Positions 42,789 through 52,000 of a DNA stretch of 64,000 nt are shown one piece after another (the first letter of the stretch is position 1; the number at the start of each line of letters is the position of its first letter). The stretch is from contig NZ_JABBKX010000001.1 in assembly GCF_012927745.1 (NCBI RefSeq), positions 186,001-250,000 of the forward strand, given 5' to 3'. The DNA comes from Neoroseomonas marina. GTDB lineage: Bacteria; Pseudomonadota; Alphaproteobacteria; Acetobacterales; Acetobacteraceae. A program made the translations under genes and the position numbers. A model generated the notes under the pieces. It had not been told where the DNA came from. It searched no databases and saw only the letters and a list, made by a program, of their open reading frames with translations.

Positions 42789-43436
42789 ATGAGCGGACTA
42801 CGCATCAGCCCCGGCGGCGTCGCCGACCTCGCCCGCGGCAAGGAACAGGACGCCCGCGCAGCCGGCGCGGACGGGTTCGACATCCGGCTGTCGCAGGACA
42901 GCGGGATGGACGCGCGGGACATCATGTTCCTGCGCCGCTTCACGCAGCGGAAGGGGCTGCTGATCGTCTTCCGCTGCCCCAAGCCATCGGCCCGCGCCTT
43001 CCACGGCACCCTGCCGGCCAAGACCTTCGCCACCAAGGCCAAGACCAACGAGACGGGCACCGTCATGGGCCATGGCGGCACGCTGATGGTCTCGGACTAC
43101 GACATGATGAGCATCTGGCGCTCGACCGGAACGGGGTTCCAGAAGATCCACGTCTCGGCGCTCGTCCCCGGCGCGGCGCGCGGCGCCTGGTCGCCCGAGG
43201 CCCGCGACCTGGTGCGCGAAATGAACCAGACCCTGGTGAGCAAGCTGCAGCATGGCTGCCAGGACGACTTCGCCTCGGAGAAGAACCCCGGGGTGAAGAT
43301 GGCGGACCACTTCCTGGCGATCCGCATGGGCGACGGCGTCTACCTGCCGGACCCGATCCACTGCGAGAACTTCTACCGGGCGCACGCGCTGCGCTGGCCC
43401 TACGGGTCGGGCGGGAAGTACATCCCGGGCGGCTGA
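42789..43436 (+). CDS. putative reduced ExoY/CyaA/edema-factor-type nucleotidyl cyclase
   Basis: The 215-residue protein shows, in order, the landmarks of class II adenylate cyclases. Arg62 (FRCPKP) is 16 residues before Lys78. P-A-K78-T-F-x2-K-A-K85 has the K-x6-K spacing of CyaA Lys58/Lys65 and ExoY. D103-Y-D105-M-x2-I resembles CyaA D188-I-D190-M-x2-I. Q-H155-G...N166-P-G-x2-M-x-D resembles the toxins' catalytic His/Asn segment (ExoY NPG-x2-M-x-D). The ~100-residue stretch between the lysines and D-x-D in the toxins is reduced to 17 residues, and the His-Asn interval is 5 longer. No signal peptide; GGGAGGACAG precedes the ATG. Homology is inferred from remembered toxin motifs; activity and product (cAMP or cGMP) are unknown. 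Confidence 0.55.
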   Translation: MSGLRISPGGVADLARGKEQDARAAGADGFDIRLSQDSGMDARDIMFLRRFTQRKGLLIVFRCPKPSARAFHGTLPAKTFATKAKTNETGTVMGHGGTLMVSDYDMMSIWRSTGTGFQKIHVSALVPGAARGAWSPEARDLVREMNQTLVSKLQHGCQDDFASEKNPGVKMADHFLAIRMGDGVYLPDPIHCENFYRAHALRWPYGSGGKYIPGG

Positions 43437-43451
43437 ACCCCGCCCGGCGGG

Positions 43452-44093
43452 CTAGCCGAAATGGCGCGCCCAGACGGGCGCGATGGCCGGCCGCGCGGCC
43501 ACCGCACGGCCGAGCGCGGCCAGCCGGGGGCAGGCCTCGGGCAACCAGGATGCCCCCTTCAGCCAGCGCGACAGCACGGCCAGGTAGATGTCGGCCACGG
43601 TGAAACGCTCGCCCAGCAGGTAGGGCCTGGCGGGATCGCCATTCAGGCCGGCCTCGGCTTCCACCAGGCGCCAGAGCTCGCGATACATCTCCTGCGCGCG
43701 GTCGCGGATCGCGTCCGCGTGGGACGGGTGGCCGCTGAAGCGGCTGGGGTAATCGTAGCGCGTCACATGCGGGTAGCCTTCGGCGCCCGCCAGCACCATC
43801 CAGCGCAAGGCCACGGCGCGGGCGGAATCCGCCGGCGGTGGCAGCAGGTCCGCTTCCGGATGACGATCGGCCAGGGTGAGCAGGATGGCGATCGTCTCGG
43901 TGACCACGGTGCCGTCGGGCAGGATCAGGGTCGGGATCCGACCCATCGGGTTGATGCGGCGGTATTCGGCCGCCAGCTGCGCATCGGTCGCCAGCGGTAC
44001 CGAGCACAACTCCGCGCGCGCGCCGATCTCGGCCAGCGCCATCTCGATCGGCGCCGAGCCCGAGCCGCGGTCGCCATAGAGCACATAGGTCAT
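43452..44093 (-). CDS. glutathione S-transferase family protein
   Basis: A 213-residue GST. The N-terminal thioredoxin-like domain (about 1-80) begins MTYVLYGDRGSGSAPIEMALAEIG and has INPMGRIPTLILPDGTVVTETIAIL, with the cis-proline and the Glu-Thr that binds the glutathione gamma-glutamyl group. The helical C-terminal domain contains ERFTVADIYLAVLSRWL, the N-capping box. A Ser/Cys in the first helix could be catalytic (SGSAP). Substrates are not predictable. It lies 15 bases from the end of the cyclase-like gene on the opposite strand. Confidence 0.9.
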   Translation of the reverse strand: MTYVLYGDRGSGSAPIEMALAEIGARAELCSVPLATDAQLAAEYRRINPMGRIPTLILPDGTVVTETIAILLTLADRHPEADLLPPPADSARAVALRWMVLAGAEGYPHVTRYDYPSRFSGHPSHADAIRDRAQEMYRELWRLVEAEAGLNGDPARPYLLGERFTVADIYLAVLSRWLKGASWLPEACPRLAALGRAVAARPAIAPVWARHFG

Positions 44094-44180
44094 GCGACGA
44101 AGATTGCCGCATGCCGATGCCGTGGCGGCAACGCAAAGCCGTGATTGCGCCGACGGCGCCGGTGAGAGTCCGCGCCGGGG

Positions 44181-44660
44181 CTAGCCCGTGGCGGACGGCG
44201 CCGGCGAGCCGGGCCGCACGGGCACCGCGCTGCGGCCGTAGAGCGCCATGGCGCGGCGTTCGAAGGCGCGGACCATGAGGCGCACCGCCTCGTTGAAGAC
44301 CACGCCGATCGCCATCTGCAGGATGCGCGAGCGGAACTCGAAATCGACGAAGAAATCCACCTCGCAGCCCTGCGGCGCGGGGTGGAAACGCCAATGGTTG
44401 TTCAGGTACCGGAACGGGCCGTTCTCATAGGTCACGTGGATATGCCCGGGGCGTTCCAGCGTGACGCGGGACCGAAAGGTCTCGCGGAACATCCGGAAGC
44501 CGATGGTCAGGTCGGCGACGAGCTCGCCCTCGGTGCGGGACAGCACGCGCGCGCCGACGCACCAGGGCAGGAATTCCGGATAGCGGCGGACATCCGCCAC
44601 CAGGTCGAACATCTGCTCCGGCGTGTAGCGCAGGACCTTCTTTTCGGCGTGGGTGGGCAT
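44181..44660 (-). CDS. RatA/COQ10-type START-domain protein (ubiquinone-binding)
   Basis: The 159-residue protein has VLRYTPEQMFDLVADVRRYPEFLPWCVGARVLSR and NEAVRLMVRAFERRA, the hallmarks of the COQ10/RatA polyketide-cyclase-like family. Members bind ubiquinone and assist respiration in mitochondria and alphaproteobacteria. The E. coli RatA annotation as a toxin is disputed. It lies 1 base downstream of lipA, an arrangement conserved in alphaproteobacteria, which favours the coenzyme-Q role linked to pyruvate dehydrogenase and respiration. Confidence 0.92.
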   Translation of the reverse strand: MPTHAEKKVLRYTPEQMFDLVADVRRYPEFLPWCVGARVLSRTEGELVADLTIGFRMFRETFRSRVTLERPGHIHVTYENGPFRYLNNHWRFHPAPQGCEVDFFVDFEFRSRILQMAIGVVFNEAVRLMVRAFERRAMALYGRSAVPVRPGSPAPSATG

Positions 44661-44661
44661 G

Positions 44662-45636
44662 TCAGGCGCGAGCCGCGAGGCGTTCCTCGCGCGCCTGGCG
44701 CAGCGCGGCGAAGTCGCGGTCGGCGTGGTAGGAGGATCGCGTCAGCGGCGTGGCGGAGACCAGCAGGAATCCCTTGCCGCGGGCGGTCGTCGCGTAGTCC
44801 TCGAACTCCTCGGGCGTGACGAAGCGGTCGACCGCGGCGTGCTTCACCGTGGGCTGGAGGTATTGGCCGATGGTCAGGAAATCGACCTCGGCCGACCGCA
44901 GGTCGTCCATCACCTGCAGCACCTCGATCCGCTTCTCGCCGAGGCCGACCATCATGCCGGATTTGGTGAAGATCGAGGGATCGAGCTGCTTCACCCGGTC
45001 GAGCAGCCGAAGCGAATGATAGTAACGGGCCCCGGGGCGGATGGTCGGGTAGAGCGCCGGCACCGTCTCGAGGTTGTGGTTGAACACGTCAGGGCGGGCC
45101 GCGACCACGACCTCGAGCGCGCCGTCCTTGCGCAGGAAGTCGGGCGTCAGGATCTCGATGGTGGTGTCGGGCGCGGCGGCGCGGATGGCGCGGATGGTCT
45201 GCGCGAAATGATCCGCCCCGCCATCGGCCAGGTCGTCGCGGTCGACCGAGGTGATGACGACATGCCGCAAGCCGAGCGCGGCCACCGCCTCCCCCACCCG
45301 GCGGGGTTCGTCGGCATCGAGGGTGTTCGGCAGGCCGGTGGTGATGTTGCAGAAGGCGCAGGCGCGCGTGCAGATCTCGCCCATGATCATCATGGTCGCG
45401 TGGCGCTGCGACCAGCATTCCCCGATGTTGGGGCAGGCCGCTTCCTCGCACACCGTCGTCAGGCGCTGGTCGCGCATCAGCGCCCGCGTCTCATGATAGA
45501 CCGGGTGGGTCGGCGCCTTGACCCGGATCCAGGCTGGCTTGCGCTGGATGGGGTTGTCCGGGCGATGCGCCTTTTCCGGGTGCCGTTCGGCGCCGGTGCG
45601 CGGCTTGCGGTGGTCGATCTCGATACGAGTGGTCAT
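44662..45636 (-). CDS. lipA: lipoyl synthase
   Basis: This radical-SAM enzyme inserts two sulfurs into octanoyl groups on E2/H proteins. The 324 residues contain the auxiliary-cluster cysteines Cys63, Cys68 and Cys74 ([14 protein letters not shown]), the radical-SAM cysteines Cys89, Cys93 and Cys96 (CTRACAFC), and the C-terminal RSSYHAD with the serine ligand. It follows lpd and the PDH genes, whose E2 and E1-beta lipoyl domains it modifies, and so belongs to the same functional block. No lipB is visible in the window. Confidence 0.97.
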   Translation of the reverse strand: MTTRIEIDHRKPRTGAERHPEKAHRPDNPIQRKPAWIRVKAPTHPVYHETRALMRDQRLTTVCEEAACPNIGECWSQRHATMMIMGEICTRACAFCNITTGLPNTLDADEPRRVGEAVAALGLRHVVITSVDRDDLADGGADHFAQTIRAIRAAAPDTTIEILTPDFLRKDGALEVVVAARPDVFNHNLETVPALYPTIRPGARYYHSLRLLDRVKQLDPSIFTKSGMMVGLGEKRIEVLQVMDDLRSAEVDFLTIGQYLQPTVKHAAVDRFVTPEEFEDYATTARGKGFLLVSATPLTRSSYHADRDFAALRQAREERLAARA

Positions 45637-45684
45637 GGTGCGATCCGACCCCGATATAGGCCGGTGCGGGTCATCCTGCGAGGT

Positions 45685-46077
45685 TCAACAGACGATCGCC
45701 GTGCACTGGGCCGCCTGGACCCGCAAGGCGCCGTCCCGCAGGACCCACACCCGCATGTAGCGGAAGGTGCCGGCGAAGGGTTCGCCCGCGTATCGCCCCG
45801 CAAGCGCGGCCCGGACACTGACGCAGGCGCCCCCGTCCGGCAACGACAGGATCCGCTGGCCCGACAGGTCGATCCGATCCAGGACCAGTTGCCCGGACCG
45901 GTGCGGCGCCAGATCGGCCGCCTTGCCATGCACCGCGCCCGCCTGGTCCACGAACAGCAGGTCATCCGCGATCAGGGCATCCAGCCGCGCCACGTCGGAG
46001 GCGAGCATGGCCTCCCGCAGCGCGGCCTCGGCGTCAGATATGGAGGACCTGTCCATAGGCATCGAGGACGGCTTCAT
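45685..46077 (-). CDS. NTF2-like (DUF4440/SnoaL) small protein
   Basis: The 130-residue protein shows ISDAEAALREAMLASDVARLDALIADDLLFVDQAGAVHGKAAD followed by alternating strands, the DUF4440 type of NTF2-like fold. Its first 44 bases overlap the end of lpd in another frame. GAGG lies 6 bases before the ATG at 46075-46077, and in-frame ATGs at residues 6 and 8 are alternatives. It sits between lpd and lipA, where many relatives have no gene, so it may be an accessory insertion. Substrate or role unknown. Confidence 0.7.
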   Translation of the reverse strand: MKPSSMPMDRSSISDAEAALREAMLASDVARLDALIADDLLFVDQAGAVHGKAADLAPHRSGQLVLDRIDLSGQRILSLPDGGACVSVRAALAGRYAGEPFAGTFRYMRVWVLRDGALRVQAAQCTAIVC

Positions 46078-47428
46078 GCATGGCCTCGGACAGGGTCGGG
46101 TGCGGGAAGACGGTCGCCATGAGCTCGGCCTCGGTCGTCTCGAGGGTGCGGGCGATGCCGTAGCCCTGGATCATCTCCGTCACCTCGGGGCCGACCATGT
46201 GGGCACCGAGCATGGCCCCGGTCTTCGCGTCGAACACCGTCTTGATGAAGCCTTCGGGTTCGCCCAGCGCGATCGCCTTCCCATTGCCGATGAAGGGGAA
46301 GCGGCCGACCTTCACCTCGTGGCCCGCCGCCTTCGCGGCGGCCTCGGTCAGGCCCACCGAGGCGACCTGCGGGCGGCAATAGGTGCAGCCGGGGATGTTG
46401 GTCGTGTCCATGGCATGCGGATGCTTGCCGGCGATGGCGTCGACGACGATCACACCTTCATGCATCGCCTTGTGGGCCAGCCAGGGCGGACCGGCCAGGT
46501 CGCCGATGGCATAGACGCCGGCTTCGCCGGTCCGGCCGAAGGCATCGATCACGACGTGGGTCCGGTCGACCTGCACCTTGGTGCCTTCCAGGCCGATATT
46601 CTCGACATTGCCGACGATGCCGACGGCCGAGATCAGGCGGTCGGCCTTGATCTCCGTGACCTTGCCGCCCGCTTCGACGATCGCGGCGACGCCGCCGTTC
46701 TCCTTGCGCACGCCCTGCAGCTTCGCGCCGGTGATGACCTTCATCCCCTGCTTCGTGAACGCCTTCTGCACGAAGGCCGAGATCTCGGCGTCCTCAACCG
46801 GCAGGATGCGGTCCATCACCTCGATCAGCGTCACCTCGCTGCCCATGTTGAGGTAGAAGGACGCGAATTCCGATCCGATGGCGCCCGAGCCGATCACGAT
46901 CAGCTTCTTCGGCATGGCGTCGGGCACCAGCGCCTCGCGATAGGACCAGATCAGCTTGCCGTCCGGTTCCATCCCCGGCAGCACGCGCGCCCGCGCGCCG
47001 GTCGCGAGGATGATGTGCTTCGCGGCGAGTTCCGCGGCCGGCTTGCCGTCCTTCGTCACCGCGACCTTGCCGGGGCCGGCCAATGCGCCATGCCCGTCGA
47101 AGACCGTGATCTTGTGCTTCTTCATCAGGCCCTTCACGCCGGATGAGAGCTGGTTCGCGACGTTGCGCGACCGCTTGATCACCTTCGCGAAGTCGAAGCG
47201 GATGTTGTCCGCGGCGAAGCCGTAATGGTCGAGGCTGTGCAGCAGGTGGTTGATCTCGGACGCACGGAGCAGCGCCTTGGTCGGGATGCAGCCCCAGTTG
47301 AGGCAGATGCCGCCCATGTGCTCGCGCTCGACGACCGCGACCTTCATCTTGTGCTGCGCCGCGCGGATCGCGGCGACGTAGCCGCCCGGGCCGCCGCCGA
47401 TGATCACGAGATCAAATTGTTCGGCCAT
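46034..47428 (-). CDS. lpd: dihydrolipoyl dehydrogenase (E3)
   Basis: E3 reoxidises dihydrolipoamide of 2-oxoacid dehydrogenase complexes with FAD and NAD+. The 464 residues start MAEQFDLVIIGGGPGGYVAA and have the redox disulfide Cys42/Cys47 (GGICLNWGCIP). The NAD site GSGAIGSEFA, the FAD contact YAIGDLAG and the interface motif HPTLSEAM (His at about 443) are present. The start codon at 47426-47428 shares one base with the stop of the upstream GNAT gene. It follows the pdh genes in the usual order E1a-E1b-E2-E3. Confidence 0.96.
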   Translation of the reverse strand: MAEQFDLVIIGGGPGGYVAAIRAAQHKMKVAVVEREHMGGICLNWGCIPTKALLRASEINHLLHSLDHYGFAADNIRFDFAKVIKRSRNVANQLSSGVKGLMKKHKITVFDGHGALAGPGKVAVTKDGKPAAELAAKHIILATGARARVLPGMEPDGKLIWSYREALVPDAMPKKLIVIGSGAIGSEFASFYLNMGSEVTLIEVMDRILPVEDAEISAFVQKAFTKQGMKVITGAKLQGVRKENGGVAAIVEAGGKVTEIKADRLISAVGIVGNVENIGLEGTKVQVDRTHVVIDAFGRTGEAGVYAIGDLAGPPWLAHKAMHEGVIVVDAIAGKHPHAMDTTNIPGCTYCRPQVASVGLTEAAAKAAGHEVKVGRFPFIGNGKAIALGEPEGFIKTVFDAKTGAMLGAHMVGPEVTEMIQGYGIARTLETTEAELMATVFPHPTLSEAMHEAVLDAYGQVLHI

Positions 47429-47916
47429 CACGCTGCCTCCGCTGCCAGGGATCTCAGCGCCCGGCCCGAGAGGCGGCGCGTGATCCATTCCTTGAGGGTA
47501 TCCGCCCCCATCGCGTCATAGGTCGCGATGGCCGGCGTGTTCCAATCGAGCACGTTCCAGGCGAGCCGCCCGCCGCCCTCGGCCAGCGTGTCCTGTGCCA
47601 GCCGGGCAAAGAGGGCCTTGGCGATGCCGCGGCGCCGGAACTGCGGTTCCACCCACAGATCCTCGAGCCACCGTCCCGGCTTGGCGAGGAAGGTGGAGAA
47701 GGTCCAGTGATAGAGCGCGATCGCCGCCGGCGCGCCTTCCCATTCCGCCACCAGGCAGCCCGCGCGCTGCGGGGCGCCGAAGATGGCGGCATGGAAGTCG
47801 GCCTCCGTGCCGACCGCTTCGTGCGCCAGCTTCTCGTACTCGGCCAGCGCGCGCACGAAGCGCGCGATGGTCGGCACGTCGGCGGGAACAGCCTCCCGGA
47901 TGCTGAGTTGGGGCAT
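47428..47916 (-). CDS. GNAT-family N-acetyltransferase
   Basis: This 162-residue acetyltransferase resembles the spermidine/diamine N1-acetyltransferase type. It has LSIREAVPADVPTIARFVRALAEYEKL, FGAPQRAGCLVAEWEGAPAAIALYHWTFSTFLAKPGRWLEDLWVEPQFRRRGIAKALFARLAQ (acetyl-CoA site R-R-x-G-I-A) and WNVLDWNTPAIATYDAMGA. The start MPQLSIRE at 47914-47916 is preferred over the longer frame to 47946. It is translationally linked to lpd by a one-base overlap, an unusual guest in the PDH block. Substrate probably an amine, not certain. Confidence 0.88.
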   Translation of the reverse strand: MPQLSIREAVPADVPTIARFVRALAEYEKLAHEAVGTEADFHAAIFGAPQRAGCLVAEWEGAPAAIALYHWTFSTFLAKPGRWLEDLWVEPQFRRRGIAKALFARLAQDTLAEGGGRLAWNVLDWNTPAIATYDAMGADTLKEWITRRLSGRALRSLAAEAA

Positions 47917-48001
47917 CCGATTCACGCCTCCGGTGCCCGGCACCATGCGTTGCGCGCACGCGGCGCGCGACGCCTGCGCCCTGCGGCGATCGGATGCCCG
48001 G

Positions 48002-49294
48002 TCACAGCATCAGGCTCAGCGGGTCCTCGATGGTGCGCTTGAGCGACTGCATGAACTCGGCGGCCAGCGCCCCGTCGATGACGCGGTGGTCGACCGACAG
48101 CGTGCAGGTCATCACCGTTGCGATCGCCAGCGCCCCGTCCTTCACCACCGGCTTCTGCAGCCCGGCGGAGACGGCGAGGATGCCGGCCTGCGGCGGGTTG
48201 ATGATCGCCGAGAAGTCGGACACGCCGTACATCCCCATGTTGGAGATTGAGAAGCCGCCGCCCTGGAATTCCTCGGGCTTCAGCTTGCCGGACTTGGCGC
48301 GCGCCGCGAGGTCCTTCATCTCGTTGCTGATCGCGGCCAGGCCCTTCTTGTCGGCGCTGCGCACGATCGGCGTGATCAGCCCGTCGGGGATGGACACCGC
48401 CACCGAGATGTCGACGTCGTGGTACTGGATGATCGCGTCGTCCGTCCACGTCGCGTTGCAGGACGGGAAGCGCCGCAGCGTCGCCGCCGTCGCCTTGATC
48501 ACCAGGTCGTTGACCGAGAGCTTGTAGGCCCCGGGCCCGTCCTTGGGCGAACGCGCGTTGAGGTCGGCACGCAGCTTCAGCAGTGCGTCGATCTCGATGT
48601 CCATGGTCACGTAGAAATGCGGGATGGTCGCCTTCGATTCCGACAGGCGGCGCGCGATCACCTTGCGCATCGTGCTGTTGGGCACCGCCGTATGCGGGGC
48701 GGTGACCACGACGGGCGCGGCGGGGGGCTTCGGCGCGGCCGCCGCCGTCGGGGCGGGTGCAGCGGCGGGGGCTGCCGCCGGGCCGCGCGACAGCGCCGCC
48801 TCGATGTCCGCCTTCACGATCCGCCCGTTCGGGCCCGAGCCCTTCACCCCGGCGAGGTCGAGCCCCGCCTGCTGCGCCATGCGCCGCGCAAGCGGCGAGG
48901 CGAAGACGCGGTCCCCGCCCGAGGGCGGCAGCGGCTGCGGGTTCAGCGCCACCGGCGCGGCCGGCGCGGCTGCCGCCGACGCCGGTGCGGCGGCCGGAGC
49001 CGCGGCGGCAGGTGCCGGGGCGGCCGCAGACGCGCCCGAGGGCACCGCCTCGCCCTCCTCCACCAGCACCGCGATGACGTCGTTCACCTTCACGCCCTGG
49101 CTGCCGTCCGGTACCAGGATCTTGCCGAGGATGCCTTCATCCACGGCCTCGACTTCCATCGTCGCCTTGTCGGTCTCGATCTCGGCGATGACGTCGCCGG
49201 CCTTGATGCGCTCGCCTTCCTTCTTCAGCCAGCGCGCCAGGTTGCCCTCCGTCATGGTGGGGGAGAGCGCCGGCATCAGGATGTTCGTGGCCAT
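48002..49294 (-). CDS. pdhC: pyruvate dehydrogenase E2, dihydrolipoamide acetyltransferase
   Basis: E2 forms the core and transfers acetyl groups from lipoate to CoA. In 430 residues the lipoyl domain (1-78) has Lys43 in [13 protein letters not shown]. Ala/Pro linkers flank a peripheral subunit-binding domain (about 128-165, [29 protein letters not shown]). The catalytic domain ends with [16 protein letters not shown], containing the active-site His. One lipoyl domain only; a second copy is on E1-beta. It is 18 bases downstream of pdhB. Confidence 0.97.
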   Translation of the reverse strand: MATNILMPALSPTMTEGNLARWLKKEGERIKAGDVIAEIETDKATMEVEAVDEGILGKILVPDGSQGVKVNDVIAVLVEEGEAVPSGASAAAPAPAAAAPAAAPASAAAAPAAPVALNPQPLPPSGGDRVFASPLARRMAQQAGLDLAGVKGSGPNGRIVKADIEAALSRGPAAAPAAAPAPTAAAAPKPPAAPVVVTAPHTAVPNSTMRKVIARRLSESKATIPHFYVTMDIEIDALLKLRADLNARSPKDGPGAYKLSVNDLVIKATAATLRRFPSCNATWTDDAIIQYHDVDISVAVSIPDGLITPIVRSADKKGLAAISNEMKDLAARAKSGKLKPEEFQGGGFSISNMGMYGVSDFSAIINPPQAGILAVSAGLQKPVVKDGALAIATVMTCTLSVDHRVIDGALAAEFMQSLKRTIEDPLSLML

Positions 49295-49312
49295 GGATCG
49301 TTCCCCCGCCCC

Positions 49313-50695
<1,383 letters not shown>

Positions 50696-50696
50696 C

Positions 50697-51719
50697 TCAG
50701 CGGGCCTCCACCAGCACGTCGGTCCACAGTTCGGATTCGGGCGGCTCGGGCGATTGCTGCGCGAAGTCCGCGCTGTCCTGCACGATCGCCTTCACCTCGT
50801 CGTCGATCACCTTCAGCTCCGCCTCGGTCACGGCGAACTGGTCGACCAGCATCTTGCGCGCGGTCTCGATGCAGTCGGAGGTCTCGCGCATCTTCTGCAC
50901 TTCCTCGCGCGTGCGGTACTTCGCGGGGTCGGACATCGAATGGCCGCGGTAGCGGTAGGTCTTCATCTCGAGCAGATAGGGCCCCTTGCCCGCGCGGCAG
51001 TGGGCGACGGCGCGCTCCCCGGCCTCCTTCACGGCCGTGACGTCCATGCCGTTCACCTGCTCGCCCGGGATGCCCCAGGCGGCGCCGTTCTGCGACAGGT
51101 CGCGCGACGCGGAGGCGCGCTCGACCGAGGTGCCCATGCCGTACTTGTTGTTCTCGATGACGAAGATGCAGGGCAGCTTGAACAGCGCCGAGAGATTGAG
51201 GCTCTCATACACCTGGCCCTGGTTCGACGCGCCCTCGCCGAAATAGGTCACGGCGACGCGGCCGTCCTCACGGTACCAGTTGGCGAAGGCGAGGCCCGCG
51301 CCGAGCGAGACCTGAGCGCCGACGATGCCATGGCCGCCGTAGAAACCCTTCTCGCGCGAGAACATGTGCATGCTCCCGCCCTTCCCCTTCGAGTAGCCGC
51401 CGATGCGCCCCGTGAGTTCCGCCATCACGCCGCGCGCCTCCATGCCGGTCGCGAGCATGTGGCCGTGGTCGCGGTAGGAGGTGATCACCTGGTCGCCGTC
51501 CTTGAGGCACATCTGCATGCCGACGACGACCGCTTCCTGGCCGATGTACAGGTGGCAGAAGCCGCCGATCAGGCCCATGCCGTAAAGCTGGCCGGCCTTC
51601 TCCTCGAACCGGCGGATCAGCAGCATGTCGCGGTAGGCCTTGAGGAGATCCTCCCGACCGATGGATGGCTCCTTGGCCTTTCCGCGGCGCTTGGGGCTGG
51701 TCTCTGCGGCTTGGGCCAT
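50697..51719 (-). CDS. pdhA: pyruvate dehydrogenase E1 alpha
   Basis: E1-alpha binds ThDP and decarboxylates pyruvate. The 340-residue sequence has [42 protein letters not shown], and the ThDP/Mg motif [38 protein letters not shown] 51717-51719 (MAQAAET) is chosen over 51749 because GGGAGAC lies just before it. It is the first pdh gene; a promoter and a palindrome upstream are listed separately. Confidence 0.96.
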   Translation of the reverse strand: MAQAAETSPKRRGKAKEPSIGREDLLKAYRDMLLIRRFEEKAGQLYGMGLIGGFCHLYIGQEAVVVGMQMCLKDGDQVITSYRDHGHMLATGMEARGVMAELTGRIGGYSKGKGGSMHMFSREKGFYGGHGIVGAQVSLGAGLAFANWYREDGRVAVTYFGEGASNQGQVYESLNLSALFKLPCIFVIENNKYGMGTSVERASASRDLSQNGAAWGIPGEQVNGMDVTAVKEAGERAVAHCRAGKGPYLLEMKTYRYRGHSMSDPAKYRTREEVQKMRETSDCIETARKMLVDQFAVTEAELKVIDDEVKAIVQDSADFAQQSPEPPESELWTDVLVEAR

Positions 51720-51753
51720 ATGGCGTCTCCCTGGGAAGGCACTCTTCATTGCG

Positions 51754-51782
51754 AATTAGGCCGCACATGCCCGCGCGCGCAA
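51754..51782 (-). promoter_or_regulatory. sigma70-type promoter of the pdh operon
   Basis: On the minus strand TTGCGC (51777-51782) and CTAATT (51754-51759) are 17 bases apart, about 35 bases before the pdhA ATG. The match is moderate, but it is the best in the 281-base gap (51720-52000) between pdhA and the DUF4139 gene. The remainder of the gap is unusually AT-rich for this window and holds the palindrome at 51827-51845. Confidence 0.4.
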
Positions 51783-51826
51783 GCGGCGCGACGAAAAAAC
51801 CGTTCTTTCGCAATGCAATAAGACGA

Positions 51827-51845
51827 TTAACTGGAATTCAGTTAA
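51827..51845. promoter_or_regulatory. palindromic operator-like site upstream of pdhA
   Basis: TTAACTG and CAGTTAA flank a GAATT centre, giving a perfect 7-base inverted repeat in a local AT-rich island. The half-site spacing suits a MarR-, Lrp- or similar dimeric regulator. It lies about 45 bases upstream of the predicted pdhA -35 and also upstream of nothing else on that strand, so it may control the pdh operon. The factor is unknown. Confidence 0.4.
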
Positions 51846-52000
51846 GTTGCTGAAACGACGCGATCGTCGGCCCGACCAAGCCGGTCGGTCCTCATTGGGC
51901 CAGGATCCCCGTTCTTGCGGGTTCGGCCCACGCGCATGCCCATCACGAAACAATCCTGCACCGCGCGGCGCCGCCGCGCCATAGCGTTGCTATTTCGCGC

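Noticed and set aside
44181-44660. RatA as part of a toxin-antitoxin system
   Set aside because: No antitoxin gene is adjacent, and the context after lipA fits the ubiquinone-binding COQ10 role.
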